A stretch of 64,000 bases of DNA from Pantoea vagans (GTDB lineage: Bacteria; Pseudomonadota; Gammaproteobacteria; Enterobacterales; Enterobacteriaceae): NCBI RefSeq assembly GCF_001506165.1, contig NZ_CP011427.1, positions 2,294,001 through 2,358,000 of the forward strand, read 5' to 3'. The notes under the pieces are model-generated. The model saw only the letters and a list, made by a program, of their open reading frames with translations, was not told where the DNA came from and ran no database searches. The translations under genes and the position numbers were made by a program. This document shows, in pieces, positions 53,243 to 62,830 of the stretch; position 1 is the first letter of the stretch; each line of letters begins with the position of its first letter.

Positions 53243-53256
53243 TTGATCTAGATCAA
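53243..53256. promoter_or_regulatory. Consensus FNR box for the dicarboxylate transporter gene
   Basis: TTGAT-CTAG-ATCAA, a perfect FNR dyad, 182 bases before the transporter ATG. The surrounding 52842-53437 region is AT-rich and otherwise non-coding. It marks the divergent genes as oxygen-regulated. Confidence 0.8.
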
Positions 53257-53437
53257 AATAGATATTTTAATTAATCGCATCATAGCTGCATTCAATTGAT
53301 AATTCGCGTATCGAATTTGCAAAGCAATGTTTCATTAAAGAGCAACTTTAAATTGTCCTGGCCACGCATGTTGAGACTAAAAAAACAGTGTGTCCCTGAC
53401 GATCAATCGCATTCTCCATAACTTGCAGACCAAAACT

Positions 53438-54949
53438 ATGAACACACAAACAACCCAGAGTGAATCCCTTAAAGCGCCCCCTGCGGCGCCGGGGAAAAAG
53501 AACCGCCTGATCATGTTGTGCCTGCCTATCATCGTCGCGGTGCTGTTGCTGCTGGTACCTACCCCTGCCGGGTTGGAACCTTATGCATGGCACTTCTTTG
53601 CCATCTTTGTTGGCGTCATCGTTGGACTGATCTTTGAACCGCTGCCCGGCGCCGTTATCGGCCTGACGGGTGTCGTCGTCATTGCGCTGTTCAGCCAGTG
53701 GGTGCTGTTTAGCCCGGCAGAACTGGCGGACCCTAAGTTCAAAACGGCAGCACAGTCGTTCAAATGGGCGGTGAGTGGCTTCGGCAACTCCACGGTCTGG
53801 CTGATCTTTGGTGCCTTTATGTTTGCGGCTGGCTACGACAAAACCCAGTTCGGTCGCCGTCTGGCGCTGATTCTGGTGAAGTATCTGGGTCGTCGCAGTT
53901 TGACGCTGGGTTATGCCATCACCTTTGCCGACCTGTTGCTGGCACCGTTTACCCCGTCTAACACCGCGCGCAGTGGCGGTACTATCTACCCCATCATCGC
54001 TAACCTGCCGCCGCTGTACGGTTCAAAACCTAATGATCCGAGCGCGCGTAAAATTGGTTCTTATCTGATGTGGGTCGCGATTACCGCCGCCTGTATCACC
54101 AGCTCGATGTTCCTCTCTGCGCTGGCACCTAACCTGTTGGCGCTGGCGCTGGTGAAAAGTGTCGTTGGCTTCGAAATCTCATGGGGCATGTGGTTCCTCG
54201 CCTTCCTGCCACTGGGTGTGCTGCTGATTCTGACCATGCCGTTGCTGGCCTACTGGCTCTATCCGCCGGAAGTGAAGGTTAATGACGAAGTGCCACGTTG
54301 GGCCACCGCTGAACTGGAAAAGCTGGGTCGTCTGAGCCGTAATGAAATCCTGCTGCTGGTGTTTGTGGTGTCCGCGCTGATGATGTGGATCTTCGCTGCC
54401 GCATGGATTGAACCGGCAATGGCCGCACTGTTAGTGATTGTATTGATGCTGTGGACAGGCGTACTAAACTGGAACGATATCACCAGCAATAAAGCGGCAT
54501 GGAACACCTTTGCCTGGTTCGCCACTCTGGTGGCACTCGCAGATGGTCTGGCACGCGTTGGCTTTATCGCCTGGCTGGGTAAAGAAGGTGCGCAGTTGCT
54601 ACACGGTTATGACCCACAGGTTTCTGCTGTGGTACTGCTGGTGGCCTTCTACTTACTGCACTATCTGTTTGCCAGCACCACGGCGCACACCACCGCGCTG
54701 TTGCCAGCGATGCTGACCATTGCGGCCTCCATCCCAGGCATCAATATGCCGGTGTTCTGTTTGATGATGTGTGTTTCTCTGGGTGTGATGGGCATTATCA
54801 CCCCATACGGCACTGGCCCAAGCCCGATTTACTACGGTAGCGGCTACCTGCCAACCAAAGACTACTGGCGTCTCGGTACCATCTTTGGTGCCATCTTCCT
54901 GGTTGCTCTGATGGTTATCGCCTACCCATGGATGGTGATGATGTTCTGA
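53438..54949 (+). CDS. DASS-family dicarboxylate/tartrate:succinate antiporter (TtdT/CitT-like)
   Basis: 503 aa from the ATG at 53438 (MNTQTTQSESLKAPP); a GTG at 53390 would add 16 residues. Neither has a strong ribosome site. Twelve or more hydrophobic helices; signatures LLAPFTPSNTARSGGTIYPI, NLPPLYGSKPNDPSAR and ITPYGTGPSPIYYGSGYLP match the SLC13/DASS antiporters TtdT and CitT. Probably exchanges an external C4-dicarboxylate, tartrate or citrate for succinate, the product of fumarate reduction. Divergent from the reductase gene and followed by fumarase. Confidence 0.88.
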   Translation: MNTQTTQSESLKAPPAAPGKKNRLIMLCLPIIVAVLLLLVPTPAGLEPYAWHFFAIFVGVIVGLIFEPLPGAVIGLTGVVVIALFSQWVLFSPAELADPKFKTAAQSFKWAVSGFGNSTVWLIFGAFMFAAGYDKTQFGRRLALILVKYLGRRSLTLGYAITFADLLLAPFTPSNTARSGGTIYPIIANLPPLYGSKPNDPSARKIGSYLMWVAITAACITSSMFLSALAPNLLALALVKSVVGFEISWGMWFLAFLPLGVLLILTMPLLAYWLYPPEVKVNDEVPRWATAELEKLGRLSRNEILLLVFVVSALMMWIFAAAWIEPAMAALLVIVLMLWTGVLNWNDITSNKAAWNTFAWFATLVALADGLARVGFIAWLGKEGAQLLHGYDPQVSAVVLLVAFYLLHYLFASTTAHTTALLPAMLTIAASIPGINMPVFCLMMCVSLGVMGIITPYGTGPSPIYYGSGYLPTKDYWRLGTIFGAIFLVALMVIAYPWMVMMF

Positions 54950-55006
54950 TGATGTTGCTCCGATGTTAAAAACGGAGCCGCGTATGACCGTGAAAGTGTT
55001 ATGATG

Positions 55007-55038
55007 CTCGCCAGTCAGCCCCTGCGGAGGCTGGCGAG
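55007..55038 (+). terminator. Hairpin between transporter and fumarase genes
   Basis: CTCGCCAG and CTGGCGAG form an 8-bp stem around 16 bases, in the 163-base gap. AGAAAAATC follows rather than T, so it is a weak terminator or leader stem. Confidence 0.4.
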
Positions 55039-55112
55039 AGAAAAATCGAAAAACAGATCGCCTATTTGTCGCCCGTCATGCTGGCGGGCAACACGAAGCT
55101 AAGTGAGCCAAC

Positions 55113-56756
55113 ATGTCGAACAAACCCTTCTATTATCAGAATCCTTTTCCTCTCGCCAAAGATGATACCGAATACTATCTGCTGAGCCGCGATTACGTGT
55201 CAGTAGCGGAATTCGATGGCGAGGAAATCCTGAAAGTCGATCCTAAAGCCCTGACGTTACTGGCGAAGCAAGCGTTCCACGACGCGTCCTTTATGCTGCG
55301 CGCTTCACATCAGGCGCAGGTCGCGTCGATTCTGGCGGATGACGAAGCCAGTAAAAACGACAAATACGTAGCCCTGCAGTTCCTGCGCAACTCTGAAATC
55401 GCCGCCAAGGGCGTGTTGCCAACCTGCCAGGATACCGGTACCGCCATTATCATGGGCAAGAAAGGCCAGCGCGTCTGGACCGGCGGTGGCGATGAAGCCG
55501 CACTTTCTCGTGGCGTCTACGACACCTTTATTGAAGATAACCTGCGCTATTCTCAGAATGCCGCGCTGGATATGTACAAAGAGGTCAACACCGGCACCAA
55601 CCTGCCGGCACAGATCGATCTGTACAGCGTGGATGGCGATGAGTACAAGTTCCTGTGTATTGCCAAAGGTGGCGGTTCAGCCAACAAAACCTATCTGTAT
55701 CAGGAAACCAAAGCGCTGATTACCCCAGCCAAGCTGAAAAATTACTTGGTCGACAAAATGATGTCGCTGGGTACTGCCGCTTGCCCGCCATACCATATCG
55801 CATTTGTTATCGGCGGCACCTCCGCTGAGAGCACCCTGAAGACCGTGAAACTGGCCTCCACCCACTACTACGATTCGCTGCCGACCGAAGGCAACGAGCA
55901 CGGTCAGGCATTCCGTGATGTGGCGCTGGAAGAAGAACTGTTGAAGGCATCGCAAGAGCTGGGCTTAGGCGCGCAGTTCGGTGGTAAATACTTCGCACAT
56001 GACATCCGTGTGGTGCGTCTGCCGCGTCACGGCGCCTCCTGCCCGGTGGGTATGGGCGTGTCTTGTTCCGCAGACCGTAACATCAAAGCCAAGATTAACC
56101 GCGAAGGTATCTGGATTGAGAAGTTGGAAGACAATCCAGGCCGCTACATCCCGGAAGAACTGCGTCAGCAGGGCGAAGGGGAAGTCGTGCATGTCGATCT
56201 GAATCAACCGATGAGCGAGATCCTCGCCCTGCTGTCAGCCTATCCGGTTTCTACGCGTCTTTCGCTGAATGGCACCATCATCGTGGCGCGAGATATTGCC
56301 CACGCCAAGCTGAAAGAGCGCATTGATAACGGCGAAGGTCTGCCGCAGTACATCAAAGACCATCCGGTGTATTACGCAGGCCCGGCGAAAACGCCAGAGG
56401 GTTATGCCTCCGGTTCACTTGGCCCAACTACGGCGGGTCGTATGGACTCCTACGTTGACCTGTTGCAGGAACACGGCGGCAGCATGGTGATGCTGGCGAA
56501 AGGTAACCGTAGCAAACAGGTGACGGATGCCTGCCATAAACACGGCGGCTTCTACCTTGGCAGTATCGGTGGTCCAGCGGCAGTGCTGGCGCAGCAGAGT
56601 ATTAAGAGCCTGGAGTGCGTGGAGTACGCTGAGCTGGGTATGGAAGCGATCTGGAAAATTGAAGTGGAGAACTTCCCGGCGTTCATCCTGGTGGATGACA
56701 AAGGCAACGACTTCTTCCAGCAGATCCACAACAACTGTGCAGCCTGTGTGAAATAA
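55113..56756 (+). CDS. Class I fumarate hydratase (FumA/FumB type)
   Basis: 547 aa (E. coli FumA and FumB 548), an iron-sulfur hydratase interconverting malate and fumarate. Cluster-ligand Cys are seen in [22 protein letters not shown] and [12 protein letters not shown]. The C-terminal swivelling domain carries [14 protein letters not shown] and the end NNCAACVK. Placed after the antiporter, it resembles dcuB-fumB and ttdT arrangements where imported malate or tartrate-derived acid is turned to fumarate for reduction; FumB-like use is therefore possible. Confidence 0.95.
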   Translation: MSNKPFYYQNPFPLAKDDTEYYLLSRDYVSVAEFDGEEILKVDPKALTLLAKQAFHDASFMLRASHQAQVASILADDEASKNDKYVALQFLRNSEIAAKGVLPTCQDTGTAIIMGKKGQRVWTGGGDEAALSRGVYDTFIEDNLRYSQNAALDMYKEVNTGTNLPAQIDLYSVDGDEYKFLCIAKGGGSANKTYLYQETKALITPAKLKNYLVDKMMSLGTAACPPYHIAFVIGGTSAESTLKTVKLASTHYYDSLPTEGNEHGQAFRDVALEEELLKASQELGLGAQFGGKYFAHDIRVVRLPRHGASCPVGMGVSCSADRNIKAKINREGIWIEKLEDNPGRYIPEELRQQGEGEVVHVDLNQPMSEILALLSAYPVSTRLSLNGTIIVARDIAHAKLKERIDNGEGLPQYIKDHPVYYAGPAKTPEGYASGSLGPTTAGRMDSYVDLLQEHGGSMVMLAKGNRSKQVTDACHKHGGFYLGSIGGPAAVLAQQSIKSLECVEYAELGMEAIWKIEVENFPAFILVDDKGNDFFQQIHNNCAACVK

Positions 56757-56780
56757 GCGCTTAAGCTGAGCTGAAAACAA

Positions 56781-56812
56781 AAAATCCGCGGCTAATGGCT
56801 GCGGATTTTTTT
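56781..56812 (+). terminator. Rho-independent terminator of the fumarase gene
   Basis: AAAATCCGC...GCGGATTTTTTT, an 8-bp-plus stem with flanking A and T runs, 25 bases past the fumarase stop. The A run makes it work for the opposing small gene as well. Confidence 0.9.
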
Positions 56813-56835
56813 ATGGGTGGGGTATTGCCGTTTGC

Positions 56836-57000
56836 TTACATCTCACCGATTTGCACGTCTAACAGCAGGTCGGCATCATCATCGTTTTGACCAATCACGT
56901 AGATCGCCTGACGACCGGGTAGATTTACCGTGATGATATGTTGGTCATCCGCATCCAACACATCGTCGTGCTGCTGCTGAAATTTATGCTGTGTGTTCAT
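56836..57000 (-). CDS. 54-aa acidic small protein
   Basis: MNTQHKFQQQHDDVLDADDQ at the start, then a strand-like segment (HIITVNLPGRQAIYVIGQ) and an acidic end (NDDDADLLLDVQIGEM). Perfect AAGGAGAAGAG before the ATG. Codon use and the ribosome site support translation. Function unknown; it lies between fumarase (convergent) and the broken aldehyde dehydrogenase. Confidence 0.75.
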   Translation of the reverse strand: MNTQHKFQQQHDDVLDADDQHIITVNLPGRQAIYVIGQNDDDADLLLDVQIGEM

Positions 57001-57192
57001 CTCTTCTCCTTAAAATGGCGCACTGTTTTAGTTTCCTTGCTCTCTAATATCGTCAAGACACGGCTTAAATGTAGCGGAATTGTCTGTATTCGTGATGCAG
57101 GCACTGTGGCACGGCAAAATGACAGTCAGATTAAAGAAGTGACGCACATTTTTTACTGTGAAGGGCAGCGGTATCACCCGCTGCCCTGTTAC

Positions 57193-58712
57193 TTAGAAGA
57201 AGCCCAACGGTTGGGTGCTGTAACTCACCAGCAGGTTTTTGGTTTGCTGGTAATGATCGAGCATCATTTTGTGGGTTTCACGGCCAATACCGGATTTCTT
57301 GTAGCCACCAAACGCCGCATGCGCCGGATAGAGGTGGTAACAGTTGGTCCAGACACGCCCCGCTTTGATCGCGCGACCCATGCGGTAAGCACGGTTGATG
57401 TCACGCGTCCAGACGCCTGCGCCCAAACCGTAAATGGAGTCGTTGGCGATAGCGATCGCTTCTGCCTCATCCTTGAAGGTCAGTACGCCGACCACGGGTC
57501 CAAAGATCTCCTCCTGGAAGACGCGCATGCTGTTGTCGCCTTTCAGCAGCGTAGGTTGGATATAGTAACCGCTGTCGAAGGCTTCACCGATTTTCTCCAC
57601 GCCACCGCCGTGCAGCACTTGCGCACCCTCTTTCTGCGCAATCTCAAGATAGGAGAGAATTTTATCGAACTGCTGCTGTGACGCCTGAGCACCAATCATG
57701 GTCTCGGTGTCCAGTGGGTCGCCGCGTTTAATGGTTTTGATGCGTTTCATCACCGCCGCCATAAAGGGTTCAAAGATAGACTCTTGGACCAGCGCACGTG
57801 AAGGGCAGGTACAGACTTCACCCTGGTTGAGGAAGCCCAGCACCACACCCTCCGCCGCCTTCTCGATAAAGCTCTCTTCGGCCTGCATGATGTCTTCGAA
57901 GAAGATATTCGGTGATTTGCCGCCCAACTCCACGGTGGACGGAATCAGACTTTTGGCGGCCAGTTCGAGAATGTGCCCCCGGTGGCGGTGGAACCTGTAA
58001 AGGCGATTTTGGCAATGCCCGGATGCGACGCCAGCGCTTCACCGGCCTCTTTACCGTAACCGTGCACCACGTTAATCACACCCGGTGGCACCAGATCTTT
58101 GATGACTTCCATAAACAGCGTAATCGACAGCGGGGTTTGCTCCGCCGGTTTCAACACCACGCAGTTGCCCGCACCCAACGCAGGGGCCAGCTTCCACGCC
58201 GCCATCAATAGCGGGAAGTTCCACGGGATGATTTGCCCCACCACGCCCAGCGGTTCGTGGAAGTGGTAAGCCGCGGTGAATTCATCGATTTCGGCCGCCG
58301 TGCCTTCTTGTGCACGCACACAACCCGCGAAATAGCGGAAATGGTCCACCGCCAGCGGCAAGTCCGCGGCCAGCGTTTCGCGCACCGGCTTACCGTTATC
58401 CCAGGTTTCGTTGACGGCGATATATTCCAGATTGGCTTCAAGCCGATCGGCAATTTTCAGTAGCACTAACGAGCGTGCCTGCGGAGAGGTCTTTCCCCAG
58501 GCATCGGCAGCGGCTTGTGCAGCGGCGACAGCATTATCGACATCGGCTTTATCGGAGCGCGGAAACTCGCCAATGGTAGAACCATTAATCGGTGTGGTGT
58601 TGACGAAGTAGTTACCGTTCACCGGCGCAACAAATTCGCCGTTGATAAAGTTGCCATAACGCGATTGCAGAGTAATGAGAGAACCTTGTTCTCCCGGAGC
58701 AGCGTAACGCAT
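57193..58712 (-). pseudogene. Aldehyde dehydrogenase (ExaC/AldB-like), frameshifted
   Basis: Two adjacent frames, 57945-58712 (N-terminal 255 aa, with [17 protein letters not shown] and FTGSTATGG) and 57193-57933 (C-terminal, with [15 protein letters not shown] carrying the catalytic Glu and [10 protein letters not shown] carrying the catalytic Cys). One missing base in the C run at 57976-57980 splits them. Adding one base gives 506 aa, the length of the acetaldehyde/aldehyde dehydrogenase group. All catalytic residues are intact, so the break is recent or a sequencing error in a homopolymer. Confidence 0.88.
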
Positions 58713-58880
58713 GGTGTTTCTCCTTGCGGGACAGAGTGGCGAATAACAACTATGAAACCTGTTATTAACATTGATCGATCAATGTCAGCCTGTCAGATCG
58801 CAGAGCGGGAAACTGTGACCGCACCGAAGGAAAATCCCGGGATTTTTAATTTGAGATTTAGCCATATCGGTATCAACAGC

Positions 58881-58947
58881 GGTCGCCATAAATAGCGACC
58901 CTACAATGGCATTTCACGTTTCTGTAGGGTGCGCATTTATGCGCGCC
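58881..58947. repeat. Paired palindromic element, 67 bp (BIME-like), copy 3
   Basis: GGTCGC-N8-GCGACC with CTAC foot (58881-58904), then GTAG foot with GGTGCGCATTTATGCGCGCC (58924-58947). Same inward-facing GTAG layout as copy 2, but the two hairpin types are swapped left to right, so the whole unit is inverted. Confidence 0.8.
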
Positions 58948-59073
58948 AGGAATGGGCATCTTTGCCGCGCCTCGCTGCGGATAATTCCGAGTTTTAAGCA
59001 GAATGCAGCGAAAAGCGAAACAAGCGCGCCGAATGTGGTCAATATGAAGCAGGACACTAATCAGGAGAAAGAG

Positions 59074-59637
59074 ATGTTGGCTTCAGCCCTGACGTTAATG
59101 CGCGCCAAAGCGAACTTTGTTCAGCAATTTATTCGAAACCCGCGCAAGATGGGCAGCATCACGCCCTCCTCTGCCGCGCTGTGCCGCACCATGTGCGATG
59201 CCGTTCACTGGGATCGCAGCCTGCGTATCGCCGAACTCGGCGCGGGTGATGGCGTGCTGACACGGCACATTCTGGCAAGGATGTCCCCTCAGGCACAGTT
59301 GGATGTGTTTGAAATCAGTCCGGAGCTGGTTGATAGCCTGCGTGAATGGAGCGACCCGCGCATGCAGGTACGCGCCTGCTCCGCCGAGTATCTTTCCGGG
59401 GAGTACGATGTGATTTTCTCTGGCTTGCCACTGCTGTCGCTGCCGCCGGAAACCCGCGAAGCGATCCTCAGTGCGGTGCATGACGTGCTGGGGCCGCGCG
59501 GTGTGTTTGTGCAGTTCCAGTACACCTCGCTGACCCAGCCCGATTTGTCGCGTTACTTCACCTGGCAGCGCCAGCGAGTGCTAAAAAACATGCCACCCGC
59601 GTGGGTCTACCGCTGCACCCGGCACTACGCGCCCTGA
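59074..59637 (+). CDS. SAM-dependent methyltransferase, phospholipid N-methyltransferase-like
   Basis: 187 aa from the ATG at 59074 (MLASALTLMRAKANFVQQF) behind AGGAG at 6 bases; longer frames from 59044 or 58906 lack a ribosome site and run into the repeat. SAM-binding IAELGAGDGVLTRHIL, then DVFEISPELVDSL, and VIFSGLPLLSLP at the active site. The start FVQQFIRNPRKMGSITPSS is typical of PmtA-like/rRNA-adenine-methyltransferase-fold enzymes acting on phosphatidylethanolamine. Substrate unproven. Its end overlaps the next, convergent gene by 13 bases. Confidence 0.82.
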   Translation: MLASALTLMRAKANFVQQFIRNPRKMGSITPSSAALCRTMCDAVHWDRSLRIAELGAGDGVLTRHILARMSPQAQLDVFEISPELVDSLREWSDPRMQVRACSAEYLSGEYDVIFSGLPLLSLPPETREAILSAVHDVLGPRGVFVQFQYTSLTQPDLSRYFTWQRQRVLKNMPPAWVYRCTRHYAP

Positions 59638-60344
59638 GCTTGCACACGCGGCTGCGGCCGCGTGTGCTGCCAGAAACGGCGTAATAACTCTCGCGACCAA
59701 TCCTCTCCCGTCACCGTTGTGCCATCATCGCTGACACCCGCCGGTAAACAGGCGGTCATGATGTCGCGGGTGAACTCCGGGTGGAATTGCACTGAGAGAG
59801 CCTGTGCGGAGTAACGCAGAATCTGGCAGCCATCCTGTTCCGATCTCGCCAAAACCTCAGCCTGAGGTGGCGGAGTGAGCACCGATTGACGGTGGGATAG
59901 CCAAGCCTGAAACTCGCCTGGCAACGAACCCAACCAGGGATCGCGGCTGGCACCGTGCGTCAGGGTTTTGAGTCCGCGCTCCCAGCCATTGGGGTTATCA
60001 CCCACTTTGCCGCCCAGCGCATAGGCCATTAGTTGGTGGCCGTAGCACACACCTAACAACGGTAACGCCGCTTCCAGCGCACCACGAATCCATGCCGCAG
60101 TGCGCTCGCTCCAGTCGGCATGGTCAGTTACCATCGCCCAGGATCCACTGAGGATCGCGCCACTGACGCGCTCAAAGGCGGGCAGCTCTTCGCCCAGATG
60201 CGGACGGATAATCACATAGTCGTCAGGCTGCAGTTGCAGCGCGTCGATAAACCAGACGGGTTGTTCACCAATTTGCGCCACAACCGACGGCGGCGGCACT
60301 TCGAGTTGAATCAGGGCAAGAGGTAGAGCGCGGGTGTGTGTCAT
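59625..60344 (-). CDS. Class I glutamine amidotransferase-like protein
   Basis: 239 aa from the ATG at 60344 (MTHTRALPLALIQLEVPP). Nucleophile Cys in LLGVCYGHQLMAYALGG, and the His-Glu pair in VQFHPEFTRDIM. Groups with stand-alone GATases (GuaA-N-like, YfeJ type) whose substrate is often gamma-glutamyl compounds. Convergent overlap with the methyltransferase gene. Confidence 0.88.
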   Translation of the reverse strand: MTHTRALPLALIQLEVPPPSVVAQIGEQPVWFIDALQLQPDDYVIIRPHLGEELPAFERVSGAILSGSWAMVTDHADWSERTAAWIRGALEAALPLLGVCYGHQLMAYALGGKVGDNPNGWERGLKTLTHGASRDPWLGSLPGEFQAWLSHRQSVLTPPPQAEVLARSEQDGCQILRYSAQALSVQFHPEFTRDIMTACLPAGVSDDGTTVTGEDWSRELLRRFWQHTRPQPRVQAQGA

Positions 60345-60536
60345 TCCGAATTCATTCCTTAACGGAGTCAGCTTTCGGACATCCACTTTGACAGGAAATC
60401 AGGGACATGTCTTATTTTTTTCCTGCATAAGCTCATGCGCACGCGAAAAATATTTTTGCTCAATGTCACAGAAAGTAGCGGCTTCGTGCCATGATTAGCC
60501 GGTGATAACTCCCCCTTTGATGTGAAGGATGACACT

Positions 60537-61421
60537 GTGGCAGTGCGGCATTTCTTTATGGTTTTGATGGTGGTTTCCATCTGGGCTTTCAATAACGTAG
60601 CAGTAAAGTGGGGATTGCTGGAGCTTCCTCCGCTGTTTCTCACCTGGATGCGTTTTGTGGTGGTAGCCATCGTGCTGGTACCCTTCTGCCGCATCACCCG
60701 TGAGCAGCTGCCATGGTTACTCACCCTCGCCTTCACCTTTGGTTTCATGCACTTCTCACTGCTGTTTGTCGGCATGCGCTATACCGATGCCGGTACCGGA
60801 GCAATTGTGGTCCAGCTGGGCACGCCGATTGCGATGCTGCTGGCGATGCTGGTGCTGAAAGAAAAACTGCGTCTGGTGCAGTTATTTGGCATCGGCATTT
60901 CTCTCAGCGGTGTTGCCGTGCTGTCTGGCAGCCCGACCATTCCCGCATGGTGGGTGCTGTGTATTTTGCTGTGCAGCGCCTTTGGCTGGGCGATAAGCAA
61001 TATGATCGTGAAAAAATCACCGCCGATTAAACCGCTCACTCTGACGGGCTGGATCTCCTTTCTTGCCGTGCCGATTGTCGGTGCCGCCTCCTGGCTGACC
61101 GAATCACAGCAGTTTTACGCACTCAGCCATGCCGGTTGGCGCGGCTGGTTTGGCATTCTCTACAGCGCGCTGGCCTCCTCGATTGTCGCCTACACGCTGT
61201 GGTATGCGCTGCTGAAGAAGTACAACGTCAATCTGATCATGCCCTACTCCCTTTTGACCCCGGTACTGGCGGTGTTGATGGGCGTACTGGTGCTGGGCGA
61301 CAGCATGAACAGCTTCAAAATCCTCGGAGCCTCTTTGGTGGTGCTGGGCACCGCGATTGCGGTGATCAATCTGCGTAACCTGCGCATGCACGCGCGTTTT
61401 CCGCGGTTGCGTCGCCGTTAA
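60537..61421 (+). CDS. EamA (drug/metabolite transporter) family permease
   Basis: 294 aa from the GTG at 60537, 7 bases after AAGGA; an earlier in-frame GTG at 60522 overlaps that site. Ten predicted helices in two EamA repeats (VVSIWAFNNVAVKWGLLELPP and the second from about residue 145). Similar in plan to YdeD/RhtA-type exporters of amino acids or their derivatives; substrate unknown. Single gene. Confidence 0.87.
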   Translation: MAVRHFFMVLMVVSIWAFNNVAVKWGLLELPPLFLTWMRFVVVAIVLVPFCRITREQLPWLLTLAFTFGFMHFSLLFVGMRYTDAGTGAIVVQLGTPIAMLLAMLVLKEKLRLVQLFGIGISLSGVAVLSGSPTIPAWWVLCILLCSAFGWAISNMIVKKSPPIKPLTLTGWISFLAVPIVGAASWLTESQQFYALSHAGWRGWFGILYSALASSIVAYTLWYALLKKYNVNLIMPYSLLTPVLAVLMGVLVLGDSMNSFKILGASLVVLGTAIAVINLRNLRMHARFPRLRRR

Positions 61422-61468
61422 AACCCCTCTGCTATGCTTGAGTCTCGCGTGTTTTCCGGAGACTTAAC

Positions 61469-62830
61469 ATGGATACTCAATCTGCTGCTGCGTTATGGCA
61501 GCAACTCTGGCAGGGATTGCGTGGTGAAGACCCGCGCCCTGCTCTCAGCTTTCTCCAGCCCGATACCTTCCAGTCTGCCTTCGCCGTCAGCGAACTGGCG
61601 GCCACCAGCATTGGGTTAGCCAGCCAGGCGCTGAGCGATTTACTCGGCCAGTCCACCCCAGTAAGTGTGAATGTCCGGCTTGCCTCACGCTGGTTCCAGC
61701 ATAGCCTGACGCCGCTCAATCGTCCGTCTGCTGCGTTATGGGATCCCTTTGCCGGTGACTACGCCACTGCGGATGGTTGGATCCGCCTGCATACCAATGC
61801 ACCGCATCATCGTGCCGCGATGGAACAGGTGTTAGGTCAGCATCCTGACCGCGCGGCATTGAGTCAGGTAGTCGCCACCTGGCAGGCCGAAGCCCTTGAA
61901 CACGCGGTAGTGATGGCAGGGGGTTGTGCCGCGCTAATGCGCAGTGAGCAGCAGTGGCAACAGCATCCACAAGGCATGGCGGTGAACAGTGAACCCCTGA
62001 TTGACCAACAGGCCACCGGAGAAGCCCCAAGGCCGGGTTGGCGGTTGCCTACGGCACGCCCTTTACTCGGGGTACGCGTGCTGGATCTCACACGCATTAT
62101 CGCAGGACCGGTTTGCACACGCTTTCTTGCCAGCCTCGGTGCGCAGGTATTACGCATCGATCCTTATGGCTGGGAAGAGCCGACGCTGGAAGAGGAGATC
62201 ACCTGCGGCAAGCGTTGTGCGCGGCTCGATCTGAAAAGCAAAGCTGGCCGTGAGCAGCTGCGCGATTTAATCCAACACGCTGATGTGATGGTGCATGGCT
62301 ATCGTGCTGACGCACTGGAAAAACTGGGGCTGGATGCCGACACCCGCCGCTCACTTGCCCCCGGACTGGTGGATGTCAGTCTCAATGCGTGGGGCTGGAG
62401 CGGTCCCTGGCGTAACCGGCGTGGCTTCGATAGCCTGGTGCAAATGGGATGCGGCATTGCCGAGCGCGGGATGATGTGGAGCGGTAGCGCGAAACCGCAC
62501 CCGTTGCCGGTGCAGGCGCTCGATCATGCCACCGGTTACATGATGGCCGCCGCCGTGCTGGAAGGGCTGCGGCAGCGACGTGAGAATCATGTGGGCTGGC
62601 AGGCACGCTTGTCACTGGCACGCACGGCTCGGCTGCTGCAACAACAGGGGTCAGCGCCGCAACAGCCGCAAAGCGGCATTACCGCGCAGCGCGATGATGC
62701 GCTGAGTGCGCTGGAGATCAATGCCTGGGGGATTGCGGAGAGGCTGCGTGCCGCCGCGTATCTGCCCGGCACGCCAATGATCTGCGCCACACCGGGTGTC
62801 AGGCTCGGCAGTAGCGCAGCCAGCTGGTAA
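61469..62830 (+). CDS. CaiB/BaiF family (type III) CoA-transferase-like protein
   Basis: 453 aa behind GGAG. The C-terminal half carries the family core: GVRVLDLTRIIAGPVCTRFL, GAQVLRIDPYGWE, CARLDLKSKAGREQL, DVMVHGYRADALEKLG. The N-terminal about 190 residues are a degenerate second copy of the fold (FAVSELAATSIGLASQAL, DGWIRLHTNAPHH), so it is a two-module protein. Transfers CoA between carboxylic acids in the family; substrate here unknown. The Asp used in catalysis by FRC-type members could not be placed with confidence. Confidence 0.85.
   Translation: MDTQSAAALWQQLWQGLRGEDPRPALSFLQPDTFQSAFAVSELAATSIGLASQALSDLLGQSTPVSVNVRLASRWFQHSLTPLNRPSAALWDPFAGDYATADGWIRLHTNAPHHRAAMEQVLGQHPDRAALSQVVATWQAEALEHAVVMAGGCAALMRSEQQWQQHPQGMAVNSEPLIDQQATGEAPRPGWRLPTARPLLGVRVLDLTRIIAGPVCTRFLASLGAQVLRIDPYGWEEPTLEEEITCGKRCARLDLKSKAGREQLRDLIQHADVMVHGYRADALEKLGLDADTRRSLAPGLVDVSLNAWGWSGPWRNRRGFDSLVQMGCGIAERGMMWSGSAKPHPLPVQALDHATGYMMAAAVLEGLRQRRENHVGWQARLSLARTARLLQQQGSAPQQPQSGITAQRDDALSALEINAWGIAERLRAAAYLPGTPMICATPGVRLGSSAASW

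Noticed and set aside
58906..59073. N-terminal extension of the methyltransferase frame
   Set aside because: Translates the BIME-like repeat and has no ribosome site; the start at 59074 has AGGAG at correct spacing.
60354..60368. ATTCCTTAACGGAGT before the GATase gene, similar to the operator candidate at 24166
   Set aside because: Single occurrence outside the cluster, right arm broken (GGAGT), and overlaps a probable ribosome site; likely coincidence.
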